From: Caryophanales bacterium
GTDB taxonomy: Bacteria > Bacillota_I > Bacilli_A > RF39 > UBA660
Reading direction: 5' to 3'
DNA: 11,495 nt
NCBI GenBank assembly: GCA_016291895.1
Contig: JAEEZO010000036.1
Location: 1 to 11,495, forward strand
The notes under the pieces are model-generated. The model made no database searches. It was not told where the DNA came from and was given only the letters and a program-made list of their open reading frames with translations. Positions 1 through 7,149 of this stretch are shown piece after piece. Numbering within the stretch: the first letter of the stretch is position 1; each line of letters begins with the position of its first letter. The translations under genes and the position numbers were made by a program.

Positions 1-255
1 TAAGATTTCTTTTTTATGTAAAAGAAGTTTTCTTGTTCTATCAGGATCATGATTAAAAATATTACCTTCTTTATATTCACTTATATGCATATTAAGAAGA
101 AAACATTCATTATTACGGATAATTGCATAACTATCTTTAATATTAGCTTTACCTTCTCTAATTGACTTAATCTCGGTACCTGTTAAAACAATACCACATT
201 CTATTTCTTCTTGTATAAAATAATTAAAACTTGCTTTACGATTTAATATTTCCAT
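1..255 (-). CDS. smpB: SsrA-binding protein SmpB, N-terminal 85 residues (cut by window edge)
   Basis: SmpB binds tmRNA (SsrA) and delivers it to stalled ribosomes for trans-translation in the cytoplasm. I read this gene directly from the minus strand: it begins [14 protein letters not shown] and contains the family landmarks [15 protein letters not shown] (about residues 18-32), [17 protein letters not shown] and the loop [16 protein letters not shown] near the window edge. SmpB is normally about 150 residues, so roughly the C-terminal half, including the basic tail, lies outside. The ATG at 253-255 shares one base with the TAA of the upstream CapA gene (TAATG), and AAGGGG lies 6 nt upstream of it, so translation is probably coupled. 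rnr and smpB are neighbours in many Gram-positive genomes, which supports the call. Confidence 0.95.
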   Translation of the reverse strand, partial: MEILNRKASFNYFIQEEIECGIVLTGTEIKSIREGKANIKDSYAIIRNNECFLLNMHISEYKEGNIFNHDPDRTRKLLLHKKEIL

Positions 256-1439
256 TATAATCCCCTTATTTGTACATCTTTACTATACGCAGTTAAATAT
301 TTCGTATATTGTTTATAAACATTTTTATAGTTAGATAAAATACTATTACTCATCTTACTAAATGGATAAACAACAAATCTTCCATAACTCCAATTCTTAT
401 TAGTATATAATAAATCAGCTCCAACATTAGAAAGTTCAATTGTTGTTTTACCATGATATACGGTTTTTTTGATATCAACATCAACAAAACCACCAATTAA
501 TTGATCAGTATTCGTTTGACTTGATACAAAGTTTCCTAAAGAATAGATAACTAAAGTATCATCAATAAACGTAATTGGTTGAACGGTATGAGAGTGACAT
601 CCAATAACAATATCAACATCAAGACTTGCTAAATACTTGGCAATATCTTTTTGTTCTTGTACAGGATAATGAACATATTCAATTCCCCAGTGCATTGCAA
701 CCATTAGTAAATCTACTTTATCACGATATTTTTCAATATCTTTTTTGACTTTATCTTTATCATAAACATTTACTGTATAACTTTTGCCACTTGGAACAGG
801 TATTCCATTAGTCATTGTTGTATATGATAGAAGTGCATATTTAATACCATTTTTTTCACGGATGATAACTTGTTCTTGTTCTTCTTTTGATGTATAAGAG
901 CCAGCTGCAATAAGATTTTCGTTTTCATCCATTTTGCTATTCCAATATTTACGACTATTAACAACGGTTTTTCCATTAGTCATATAATATTTATCTAGTG
1001 TATGGTTAGTTGCCATACTAACTAGATTAAAACCAGCATCCAAAAACCCATCTCCTACTTCTTGAGGTGAATTAAACTGTGGATAATTTGATAAACCAAG
1101 TGACTTACCACCAAGAATGGTTTCTTGATTATAATATGCTAAATCATATTCTTGAATAATTGGTTTTATATATTTAAACATTCCTGTAAAATCATATTTA
1201 TTGCCACTCTTTTTATAAGCATTATAAACAGAATCATGAATTAAAGCATCTCCTACCATTGCAAGACGAAGACTATATTCTTTCTTTGTATCTACTGTAT
1301 CATAGGAAACACTAAAGTGACTTAGCTCTCTATTTTGGATAAAATAACCAGCAAATACACCAGCTGCTATAACAGCAAAAAATAACAATATGGCAAAGAT
1401 ATTAAGAAATTTAATTCTCCTTCTCTTCTTTTTGGCCAC
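255..1439 (-). CDS. CapA-family protein (PgsA/CapA-like metallophosphatase fold), membrane-anchored
   Basis: Members of the CapA family (poly-gamma-glutamate capsule protein, calcineurin-like fold) are membrane-tethered extracytoplasmic proteins. Seen, numbering from the start given: basic N-terminus (KKKRRR), one hydrophobic helix at about 12-33, then the metal-site-like motifs [10 protein letters not shown] (63-72), YNQET (103-107), [12 protein letters not shown] (135-146), MHWGIEY (249-255), GCHSH (280-284) and YSLGNF (299-304). All the family blocks are present and the length (about 394 aa) is normal. The longest frame starts at a GTG at 1448, but the GTG at 1439 is better placed, with AGGTGA about 5 nt upstream; that start overlaps the end of rnr by 29 nt. 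No capB, capC or pgsBCA genes are visible, so a capsule role is not supported here. The substrate is unknown. Its place between rnr and smpB is unusual. Confidence 0.9.
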   Translation of the reverse strand: MAKKKRRRIKFLNIFAILLFFAVIAAGVFAGYFIQNRELSHFSVSYDTVDTKKEYSLRLAMVGDALIHDSVYNAYKKSGNKYDFTGMFKYIKPIIQEYDLAYYNQETILGGKSLGLSNYPQFNSPQEVGDGFLDAGFNLVSMATNHTLDKYYMTNGKTVVNSRKYWNSKMDENENLIAAGSYTSKEEQEQVIIREKNGIKYALLSYTTMTNGIPVPSGKSYTVNVYDKDKVKKDIEKYRDKVDLLMVAMHWGIEYVHYPVQEQKDIAKYLASLDVDIVIGCHSHTVQPITFIDDTLVIYSLGNFVSSQTNTDQLIGGFVDVDIKKTVYHGKTTIELSNVGADLLYTNKNWSYGRFVVYPFSKMSNSILSNYKNVYKQYTKYLTAYSKDVQIRGL

Positions 1440-3552
1440 TCTTATCACCTACCAATTCAAAGTCAATAATACGTTCTTCTTTACTAGCGCGTATTACTTT
1501 AACATCTACTTCACGACCAACAATATAAACCGTTTTACTTCTTTCGCTTATAATGGTGTCTGTGCTTTGATTATAATAGAATCCCGGAAGATTAGCAAGA
1601 GGAACAAGTCCTTCAATTAAATTATCTAATTGAACAAAGAAACCAAATGATGTAACGCTTGATATCATACCATGATATTCTTCACCAATATGATCTTCCA
1701 TATATTCAGCCATTTTAAGTTCATCAACTTCTCTTTCGCATTCAACACTAGATCTTTCTTTCTCACTAGAGTGAGCTGCAATCTCAGGAAGAATTGAACC
1801 ATAATGTCTAACTTTTTCATCCGTTACACCATCACTATCAAATAAATAGCGATGTAATAAGCGATGAATAGTTGTATCTGGATAACGTCTTATTGGTGAT
1901 GTGAAATGCGTATAACACTTACTTGCAATACCAAAGTGACCAATATTATTAACATCATATATAGCTTTATCCATACAACTTAACATTTGGGTATTAAGAA
2001 CTTTAAATGATGGATATTTCTTTAATTCATCTATTATATGTTGAATAACAAATGGACTCATCTTACGTATATCTTCTTTTATAGTAATTCCAAGTGTCTT
2101 AACTTCATTTAAGAATTTATATAATCTTTCTTCTGCTGGCTCACCATGTACACGATATAAACTTGGTAAATTCATATTAAATAAATGAGTTGCAACTGTC
2201 TCATTAGCAGCAATCATGAAGTCTTCAATAAGTTTTTCACCTACTCCTCGACTTCTTTTGGTAATCTCCGTTGGATGACCATCTTTATCAACAAGAATTT
2301 TTGCTTCATCAGTATCAAAATCGATAGAACCACGATTCTTCTTATATTCACGGAGAATACTTGATAAATCTCTCATCATATCAAGTTCTTTTGTAAATGG
2401 TTCATAATCTGGATCTACGATACCTCTTTCTAAATAATCATTTACTTTATTATAAGTCATTTGAATACGAGACTTAATTACACTTTCAAATATTTCATAA
2501 TTAGTAACTAAACCTTTTTCATTAATATCCATAACACATGATACGGCAAGTCGATCAACATTAGGATTTAATGAACAAATACCATTTGATAATTGGTGAG
2601 GTATCATTGGAATAACACGATCTGTTAAATAAACACTTGTTCCACGATCTCTTGCTGCCAAGTCAAGAGGACTATCTTCATGAACATAATAACTTACATC
2701 AGCGATATGAACACCTAATGTATAACCATCTTTAGTATTTTCAATACTAATAGCATCATCAATATCTTTAGTATCATCACCATCAATTGTAAAAATTACT
2801 TGATCACGTAAATCACGTCTTCCTTTAATATCAACAGGTCTTACTTCTGTAGGAATACTTTCTAGTTCTTTAATAGCATCTTCTGGGAAATCTACATCGA
2901 TACCATTCTCAGCAATAATCGATAAAATATCAATATCGGGATCATTAATATTACCTATTCTTTTTAAGAATTTAGCATATAAGTATTCTTGTCTATTTCT
3001 TATTGGATTAGATAGTGATACAACAACTTTATCGCCATCAACAAGTCTTGATAAAACACTATGTGGTCCATCTAAAATAATTAATCTTTTGAATTTCTTA
3101 TCATCAAGTTGAACCATCATCTTACCTTGATAATGATATACTTCTCCTACTTTGGTTTTATCACTGTGACTAATTATTTTAACAACAATACCTTCTTCTT
3201 TTTTATCTCTTTTATTTTTAATAACTTTTACTAAAACGGTATCACCATCAATCGCTCCATTATTATTAGAACCATGTACAAAGATATCTTCTACTTCGCC
3301 AATATCAACAAAACCATAATCATTTTGGGTATCAGAGAATACTCCTTTTTTAAATTCTTTACTTAGTTCACTATTACTAAATAAAGTATATTTACCTTTT
3401 CTTGTACATATTATTTCATAATTATCCGTAAGACGATTAATTGTTTGCATAATTAAACTATCATTAGCCTCAGGAAGATTTATTTCCTTAATTATTTCTA
3501 AACTAGTACGATATTTATTATCACTTAATAAATCTAATATTTTTTGTTCCAT
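1411..3552 (-). CDS. rnr: Ribonuclease R, 3'-5' exoribonuclease
   Basis: RNase R degrades structured RNA processively from the 3' end and, with SmpB and tmRNA, clears non-stop mRNAs. Full domain order is present in about 713 aa: N-terminal winged helix (about 1-60), two cold-shock/OB domains (about 68-130 and 135-205, with YGFVDIGEVEDIFVHG), RNB catalytic domain (about 245-590) and S1 domain (about 630-700, GMISSVTSFGFFVQL). The catalytic block TIDGDDTKDIDDAIS (about 255-269) keeps its aspartates, so the enzyme should be active. The C-terminus is a short charged tail, not a long lysine-rich one. An ATG at 3558 is in frame, but AGGAG lies only 1 nt from it and 7 nt from the ATG at 3552, so I chose 3552. 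It is the first gene of rnr-capA-smpB, separated from recO by a hairpin. Confidence 0.97.
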   Translation of the reverse strand: MEQKILDLLSDNKYRTSLEIIKEINLPEANDSLIMQTINRLTDNYEIICTRKGKYTLFSNSELSKEFKKGVFSDTQNDYGFVDIGEVEDIFVHGSNNNGAIDGDTVLVKVIKNKRDKKEEGIVVKIISHSDKTKVGEVYHYQGKMMVQLDDKKFKRLIILDGPHSVLSRLVDGDKVVVSLSNPIRNRQEYLYAKFLKRIGNINDPDIDILSIIAENGIDVDFPEDAIKELESIPTEVRPVDIKGRRDLRDQVIFTIDGDDTKDIDDAISIENTKDGYTLGVHIADVSYYVHEDSPLDLAARDRGTSVYLTDRVIPMIPHQLSNGICSLNPNVDRLAVSCVMDINEKGLVTNYEIFESVIKSRIQMTYNKVNDYLERGIVDPDYEPFTKELDMMRDLSSILREYKKNRGSIDFDTDEAKILVDKDGHPTEITKRSRGVGEKLIEDFMIAANETVATHLFNMNLPSLYRVHGEPAEERLYKFLNEVKTLGITIKEDIRKMSPFVIQHIIDELKKYPSFKVLNTQMLSCMDKAIYDVNNIGHFGIASKCYTHFTSPIRRYPDTTIHRLLHRYLFDSDGVTDEKVRHYGSILPEIAAHSSEKERSSVECEREVDELKMAEYMEDHIGEEYHGMISSVTSFGFFVQLDNLIEGLVPLANLPGFYYNQSTDTIISERSKTVYIVGREVDVKVIRASKEERIIDFELVGDKSGQKEEKEN

Positions 3553-3569
3553 TATCATTCTCCTATCTA

Positions 3570-3598
3570 ATTATATAATAAATAATTATTTAAATAAA
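3570..3598 (-). promoter_or_regulatory. candidate weak promoter for rnr
   Basis: A perfect TATAAT is read on the minus strand at 3575-3570, with a poor -35 (TTTATT, 3598-3593) at 17-nt spacing. It lies between the hairpin after recO and the rnr start, where a promoter is expected. Predicted initiation falls at about 3563, on the AGGAG itself, leaving a leader of only about 11 nt. The sequence here is almost pure A/T, so a chance TATAAT is likely. Confidence 0.3.
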
Positions 3599-3631
3599 GA
3601 AAAAAGAATAATGTATTTAATACTTATTCTT
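3596..3631 (-). terminator. intrinsic terminator after recO
   Basis: On the minus strand an 8-bp stem (AAGAATAA pairing with TTATTCTT, 3631-3624 and 3611-3604) extends past a one-base bulge by three more pairs (GTA/TAC) around a TTAAA loop. It is followed directly by a T-rich run (TTTTCTTT). It begins 2 nt past the recO stop codon. The stem is AU-rich and thus weak, but its position and the T tract fit termination or attenuation between recO and rnr. Confidence 0.5.
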
Positions 3632-3633
3632 CA

Positions 3634-4371
3634 TCATAAACTTATATTATTAAACTTCTTTTTATCTCTTAAATATATTCCTGTATATGTTGAATAATAT
3701 TCAGAAATAAAATCATCTATTTCATGAATAATACTTTCATCAGTTATTTCAAGTGATGTTATTTTTGATAAATCAATATCATTCAATAATTGTAATAATT
3801 TTATACTTTTAGGATTAAAAACATATCCTTCGGTATAACAATCCTTACAAATAACCCCACCATTTTTAATATCTAATGTATAAATATCAGGACTTCCACA
3901 AAGTGAACAACTATCAAGATTTAATGATACTCCTAATGAATCTAATAATTTCAATTCTACAATATTACTTATTAATTCAGGTGACATCTTATCATTAATT
4001 CTTATTAAGGCACTTGTAAGTAGCTTATACAAACTTTTATCATTATTTTCTTGTAAAACTTGTTTTACTAAATCCATTAAATAGAAAGCAAAACTAGCCA
4101 TCTTAAAATCATTAAAAATATTCTTAAAAGAATTAATAATATTACCTTCAATTAATGTTGATAATCCATTTTCTTTATAACTAATAGTAAACTCCGCAAA
4201 AGCCATTTTACCACTTATACCACGAAGTTTATTTTTAATATTTCTTGATCCTTTAGACATAACACCAATAAGACCATAATCTTCTGTTAAAATATTTAAA
4301 ATTTTACTTGATTCACCATAAGGAGTTTCTGTTAGGACTATACCTTTAGTTATTACATTTACTTTACTCAT
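3634..4371 (-). CDS. recO: DNA repair protein RecO
   Basis: RecO acts with RecF and RecR to load RecA on SSB-coated single-stranded DNA and anneals complementary strands. Seen: the N-terminal OB-fold beginning (ITKGIVLTETPYGESSKILNILT, about residues 7-29, interrupted here only by numbering), the YGLIGVMSKGSRNIK block typical of RecO, a helical middle, and a C-terminal four-cysteine zinc motif (CSLCG and CKDC; Cys155, 158, 175, 178). Length is 245 aa, normal for the family. A TTG one codon upstream is in frame, but the ATG at 4371 is preferred. The start overlaps the end of era by 8 nt (ATGAGTAA) and has only a weak ribosome binding site, suggesting translational coupling. The cdd-era-recO order matches that in many Bacillota. 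Confidence 0.95.
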   Translation of the reverse strand: MSKVNVITKGIVLTETPYGESSKILNILTEDYGLIGVMSKGSRNIKNKLRGISGKMAFAEFTISYKENGLSTLIEGNIINSFKNIFNDFKMASFAFYLMDLVKQVLQENNDKSLYKLLTSALIRINDKMSPELISNIVELKLLDSLGVSLNLDSCSLCGSPDIYTLDIKNGGVICKDCYTEGYVFNPKSIKLLQLLNDIDLSKITSLEITDESIIHEIDDFISEYYSTYTGIYLRDKKKFNNISL

Positions 4372-5254
4372 CAATATCGTCTTCTATTCCAAGAGATTTT
4401 ATTAAAGCTTCTTTATCACGCCAATTTTTAATTACTTTAACATATAGTGATAAAAATACTTTCTTATTAAAATATTCTTCTAAGTCAATTCTTGCTTCAG
4501 TACCAATTTTCTTTAACATCGATCCATTTTTACCAATGATTATTTTCTTAATATTTTCTCTATCAATAATAATAACGACTCCAAGAGATAATAAATCTTT
4601 CTTTTCTTCATATGTTTCAAGAACACATGTTACCGTATGAGGGATTTCTTCATTAGTTAATTGTAATATTTTCTCTCTTACTCTTTCAGTAATAATCATA
4701 CCTTTAGGTTGATTAGTAACATAATCTTCGTCATAATATTTAAAATCATTAGGAAGATATTTCTTTAATGTTTTAATTAAATCATTAACATTAATACCTT
4801 TAATTGCAGAAACTGGAATTATTTCAAGAAAATCATATAATTCTTTAACTTCATCAATTCTTTTTATTAATTCATCTGGCTTAATATTATCTATTTTATT
4901 AAGAATTAAAACAACTTTTGCTTGTTCATTCTTTAATCTTTCAAGAATAAAACTATCTCCTTTTCCAAAGCCTTTAGAGATATCAACAACAAATAATACG
5001 ACATCAACACCACTTGTCATTAAATAAGCTTTTTTATTTAAGACAGTTCCAAGAGTATTAACAGGTTTATGAATACCTGGTGTATCAACAAAAACGATTT
5101 GTGAATCATCATCATTATAAACACCTAAAAGTAAATTTCTTGTTGTTCCACTTTTATCTGATATAATCGCAATCTTTTTATTTAATATTTTATTAAGTAG
5201 GGTACTTTTTCCAACATTAGGGCGACCTACAATACTTACAGTTCCACTTCTCAT
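4364..5254 (-). CDS. era: GTPase Era, 16S rRNA-binding ribosome assembly factor
   Basis: Era is an essential GTPase that binds the 3' end of 16S rRNA and assists 30S maturation at the inner face of the membrane. The GTPase domain shows G1 GRPNVGKS (10-17), the switch I threonines in SGTTRN (35-40), G3 DTPG (57-60), G4 NKID (119-122) and G5 SAIKG (149-153). The C-terminal KH domain has the GxxG loop in IIGKNGSMLKKIG (239-251), preceded by the E-x-V-R-E-K helix (190-195). Length is 296 aa with no defect. It starts with an ATGA overlap with cdd, and GAGG lies 7 nt before the ATG. It is co-transcribed with cdd and recO. Confidence 0.98.
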   Translation of the reverse strand: MRSGTVSIVGRPNVGKSTLLNKILNKKIAIISDKSGTTRNLLLGVYNDDDSQIVFVDTPGIHKPVNTLGTVLNKKAYLMTSGVDVVLFVVDISKGFGKGDSFILERLKNEQAKVVLILNKIDNIKPDELIKRIDEVKELYDFLEIIPVSAIKGINVNDLIKTLKKYLPNDFKYYDEDYVTNQPKGMIITERVREKILQLTNEEIPHTVTCVLETYEEKKDLLSLGVVIIIDRENIKKIIIGKNGSMLKKIGTEARIDLEEYFNKKVFLSLYVKVIKNWRDKEALIKSLGIEDDIDE

Positions 5255-5631
5255 AGATTATCCTCATTAAAAGGATATGGACATAATTCTTCGACAGTTT
5301 TTGAAATCATATCATTCTTTGAATACATATATACATTCATGTCATTATCAAAGAATTCACTAAATACTTGACGGCATATAAAACATGGTGTTCCAATCTT
5401 ATCACTATTTACCATAATATGTAATTCTTTAAAGTCACCTTTTTTATATCCTATAGATATTGCTTTAAAAATCGCTACACGTTCTGCACAAATAGTGGCT
5501 CCGTAACTTGCGTTTTCAATATTAACACCACCAATCATTTTTCCATCTTTCATAACACAAATCGCACTTACATTGTATTTAGAATAAGGTGCATAACTAT
5601 TATTTAATAATTTAACTAACTCTTCTCTCAT
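5251..5631 (-). CDS. cdd: Cytidine deaminase
   Basis: This enzyme hydrolytically deaminates cytidine and deoxycytidine to uridine and deoxyuridine in pyrimidine salvage. The 126-aa length matches the homotetrameric small zinc class. Seen: YAPYSKYNVSA (13-23), the substrate-binding GVNIENASYG (35-44), the catalytic CAE motif (Cys48, Glu50) and the second zinc motif PCFICRQ (Cys83 and Cys86), where the usual PCGxCRQ glycine is Phe. The C-terminus has the family's LCPYPF end. An AAGAGG ribosome binding site lies 5 nt before the ATG. It leads the cdd-era-recO unit, has its own candidate promoter, and ends with a 4-nt overlap with era. Confidence 0.97.
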   Translation of the reverse strand: MREELVKLLNNSYAPYSKYNVSAICVMKDGKMIGGVNIENASYGATICAERVAIFKAISIGYKKGDFKELHIMVNSDKIGTPCFICRQVFSEFFDNDMNVYMYSKNDMISKTVEELCPYPFNEDNL

Positions 5632-5648
5632 ATAAACCTCTTAATGAT

Positions 5649-5657
5649 ATTATAACA
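5649..5657 (-). promoter_or_regulatory. extended -10 promoter for cdd-era-recO
   Basis: The minus strand reads TGTTATAAT: a perfect TATAAT with the TGn extension. No convincing -35 is seen 17 nt upstream, which is allowed for extended -10 promoters. It lies in the 28-nt gap between the upstream membrane protein gene and cdd. Initiation would be at about 5642, giving a leader of about 11 nt that starts at the AAGAGG ribosome binding site. Confidence 0.5.
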
Positions 5658-5659
5658 TA

Positions 5660-6994
5660 TTATTTACGTTCTTCGATGGTACAAAATAGTTTTTTCTTGC
5701 AATAAACATAATCTTCATAACATGGTTCAAAATAGTCTATAAGATAATTTAAATACTCTTTTCTAAATTGGGTATTATATACATAAAATTCACTTATACA
5801 TGTTAATATTCGACAAGTATCATACTTACATTCCTTCTTTAAATAACTTAGATAAGCTAAGTCATCTTTTCCCATATTACCACTATTCATATTATCATAT
5901 TTCGTAAATGGTAAATTTTGATCATATTTAACTAAGTACGAATACCCTAACATAAAATGATAATCTTTATCTGGATTCTTATCAACATATCCTTTTATTC
6001 CTTTCAATAATTTTGATTGAATGGGATTATAAAAATTACGATAACCTATAAGTTTATAATCTTTAAAAGACTGATAACGAATTCCATATGTCGTAAAATA
6101 AAAAGAAGCAAGAAAGATGCATATAACATATGCTAACTTAATATTATCGTTCTTTTTTATTTTTATAAATGAATACGTAAGTAATGGCCATAAAGCTTCT
6201 ACAAAATGATTATAATCACATATTGGATAACAAATCATCATAAAAGCTAGAAAGTAATAATAATTCTTATCTTTTGTTTTAACTATTTTATAGATGATAT
6301 AAATTATTGTTAAACCTACTAAGAAATAACAACCTGTATCATGACGTGAATTAACATTTTTAAAATTACTAATACCAAGAATCGTTTGATCAAAGAAATC
6401 AAAGAAAGTATTAGATATTAACAAATAACATAATGTTATAAAAGGAATTATAGCTGAATACAAAAAAGCATTTAATTTATTTTTTGATGTAAAGAAGAAA
6501 ACTAAGAAAATAAAAGCGCCAATATTAGCTTTTGTCATCATAATAGATCCCACTAATAAACCTATATATAAATCTTTTAACTTTATCTTACTTTCATTAA
6601 GTAAAAGAATAAGAACTAAACACATACATATAAAAATGTTATAAAAATATACTTCAAAAGAAATCATTACAAGAATAAGAAATAAACCTTTTTTTAATCC
6701 TATTTTCTCTACTACAAGATATAAAACAATACTATATAAAAAGGCATTAACAAGATGCCATGATAATAACGATTTTCCCAAAAACAACATAAAAAAGGCA
6801 TTAAAGAAACTTTGAAAAGGAAAAATAACCATATTATAATCTCGATATGGTAATAGTCCATCTACGATATTTCTACTAAATCCATATGTCCATATTTCAT
6901 CATTTGTTACAGGGATAACAAAATAATTAATACAGAAAATTAATAGAAATATTAATAAGAATGTTAATAGTCCTTTTTTATTTATTTTCTTCAT
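5660..6994 (-). CDS. polytopic membrane protein, GT-C fold glycosyltransferase-like
   Basis: Probably an envelope glycosyltransferase of the GT-C superfamily (GT39/ArnT-like), which uses lipid-linked sugar donors; acceptor and donor are unknown. Seen in 444 aa: an N-terminal membrane helix (about 8-27), then a first external loop holding an acidic pair in TNDEIW (Asp32-Glu33) and GLLPYRDYNM (46-55), as in GT-C proteins. About nine further hydrophobic segments run to about residue 310, and a soluble, probably extracytoplasmic C-terminal tail follows. The tail holds six cysteines (389, 394, 399, 425, 432, 438), which is unusual. AGGAG precedes the ATG, and a good promoter lies at 7050-7022. I cannot assign a specific family, and a non-enzymatic role is possible. 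Confidence 0.7.
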   Translation of the reverse strand: MKKINKKGLLTFLLIFLLIFCINYFVIPVTNDEIWTYGFSRNIVDGLLPYRDYNMVIFPFQSFFNAFFMLFLGKSLLSWHLVNAFLYSIVLYLVVEKIGLKKGLFLILVMISFEVYFYNIFICMCLVLILLLNESKIKLKDLYIGLLVGSIMMTKANIGAFIFLVFFFTSKNKLNAFLYSAIIPFITLCYLLISNTFFDFFDQTILGISNFKNVNSRHDTGCYFLVGLTIIYIIYKIVKTKDKNYYYFLAFMMICYPICDYNHFVEALWPLLTYSFIKIKKNDNIKLAYVICIFLASFYFTTYGIRYQSFKDYKLIGYRNFYNPIQSKLLKGIKGYVDKNPDKDYHFMLGYSYLVKYDQNLPFTKYDNMNSGNMGKDDLAYLSYLKKECKYDTCRILTCISEFYVYNTQFRKEYLNYLIDYFEPCYEDYVYCKKKLFCTIEERK

Positions 6995-7021
6995 ATTTCT
7001 CCTATTGTTTAATTCACTTTA

Positions 7022-7050
7022 ATTATATTAAATCACTCTTTTATTTTCAA
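7022..7050 (-). promoter_or_regulatory. sigma-A-type promoter for the minus-strand GT-C gene
   Basis: On the minus strand TTGAAA (7050-7045) and a perfect TATAAT (7027-7022) are separated by exactly 17 nt. Predicted initiation at about 7015 leaves a leader of about 20 nt containing AGGAG before the ATG at 6994. It is one of two divergent promoters in the 155-nt gap. Confidence 0.75.
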
Positions 7051-7064
7051 CGAACAGAAGTAAA

Positions 7065-7104
7065 AACAATGTCAATTTATTTTTTGTATATATTGACATT
7101 TGTT
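7065..7104. repeat. inverted repeat between divergent promoters, possible operator
   Basis: AACAATGTCAAT (7065-7076) and ATTGACATTTGTT (7092-7104) are inverted copies matching at 12 positions with one inserted base, around a 15-nt A/T-rich spacer. The inner nine bases (AATGTCAAT/ATTGACATT) match perfectly. The right arm contains the -35 hexamer of the plus-strand promoter, and the left arm lies upstream of the minus-strand -35. This geometry would suit a repressor site acting on both genes, but no regulator is encoded nearby and chance in A/T-rich DNA is possible. Confidence 0.4.
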
Positions 7105-7122
7105 ATTTAAATACATTATAAA
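7093..7122 (+). promoter_or_regulatory. sigma-A-type promoter for the plus-strand GT-C gene
   Basis: A consensus TTGACA (7093-7098) is followed after 18 nt by TATAAA (7117-7122). Predicted initiation at about 7129 gives a leader of about 21 nt with GGTGA five bases before the ATG at 7150. The -35 lies within the right arm of an inverted repeat. Confidence 0.7.
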
Positions 7123-7149
7123 AAAATATATAATGACTATGGTGATAAT

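Noticed and set aside
1390..1620. 76-codon plus-strand frame over the rnr/capA junction
   Set aside because: It is antisense to two well-supported genes, has low-complexity Phe/Asn/Tyr content and no recognisable motif; a shadow frame.
3565..3600. A/T palindromes in the rnr upstream gap
   Set aside because: Almost every base is A or T here, so short palindromes are expected by chance.
4364..4374. TTG start one codon upstream of the recO ATG
   Set aside because: A normal ATG follows at once and neither has a strong ribosome binding site that would favour TTG.
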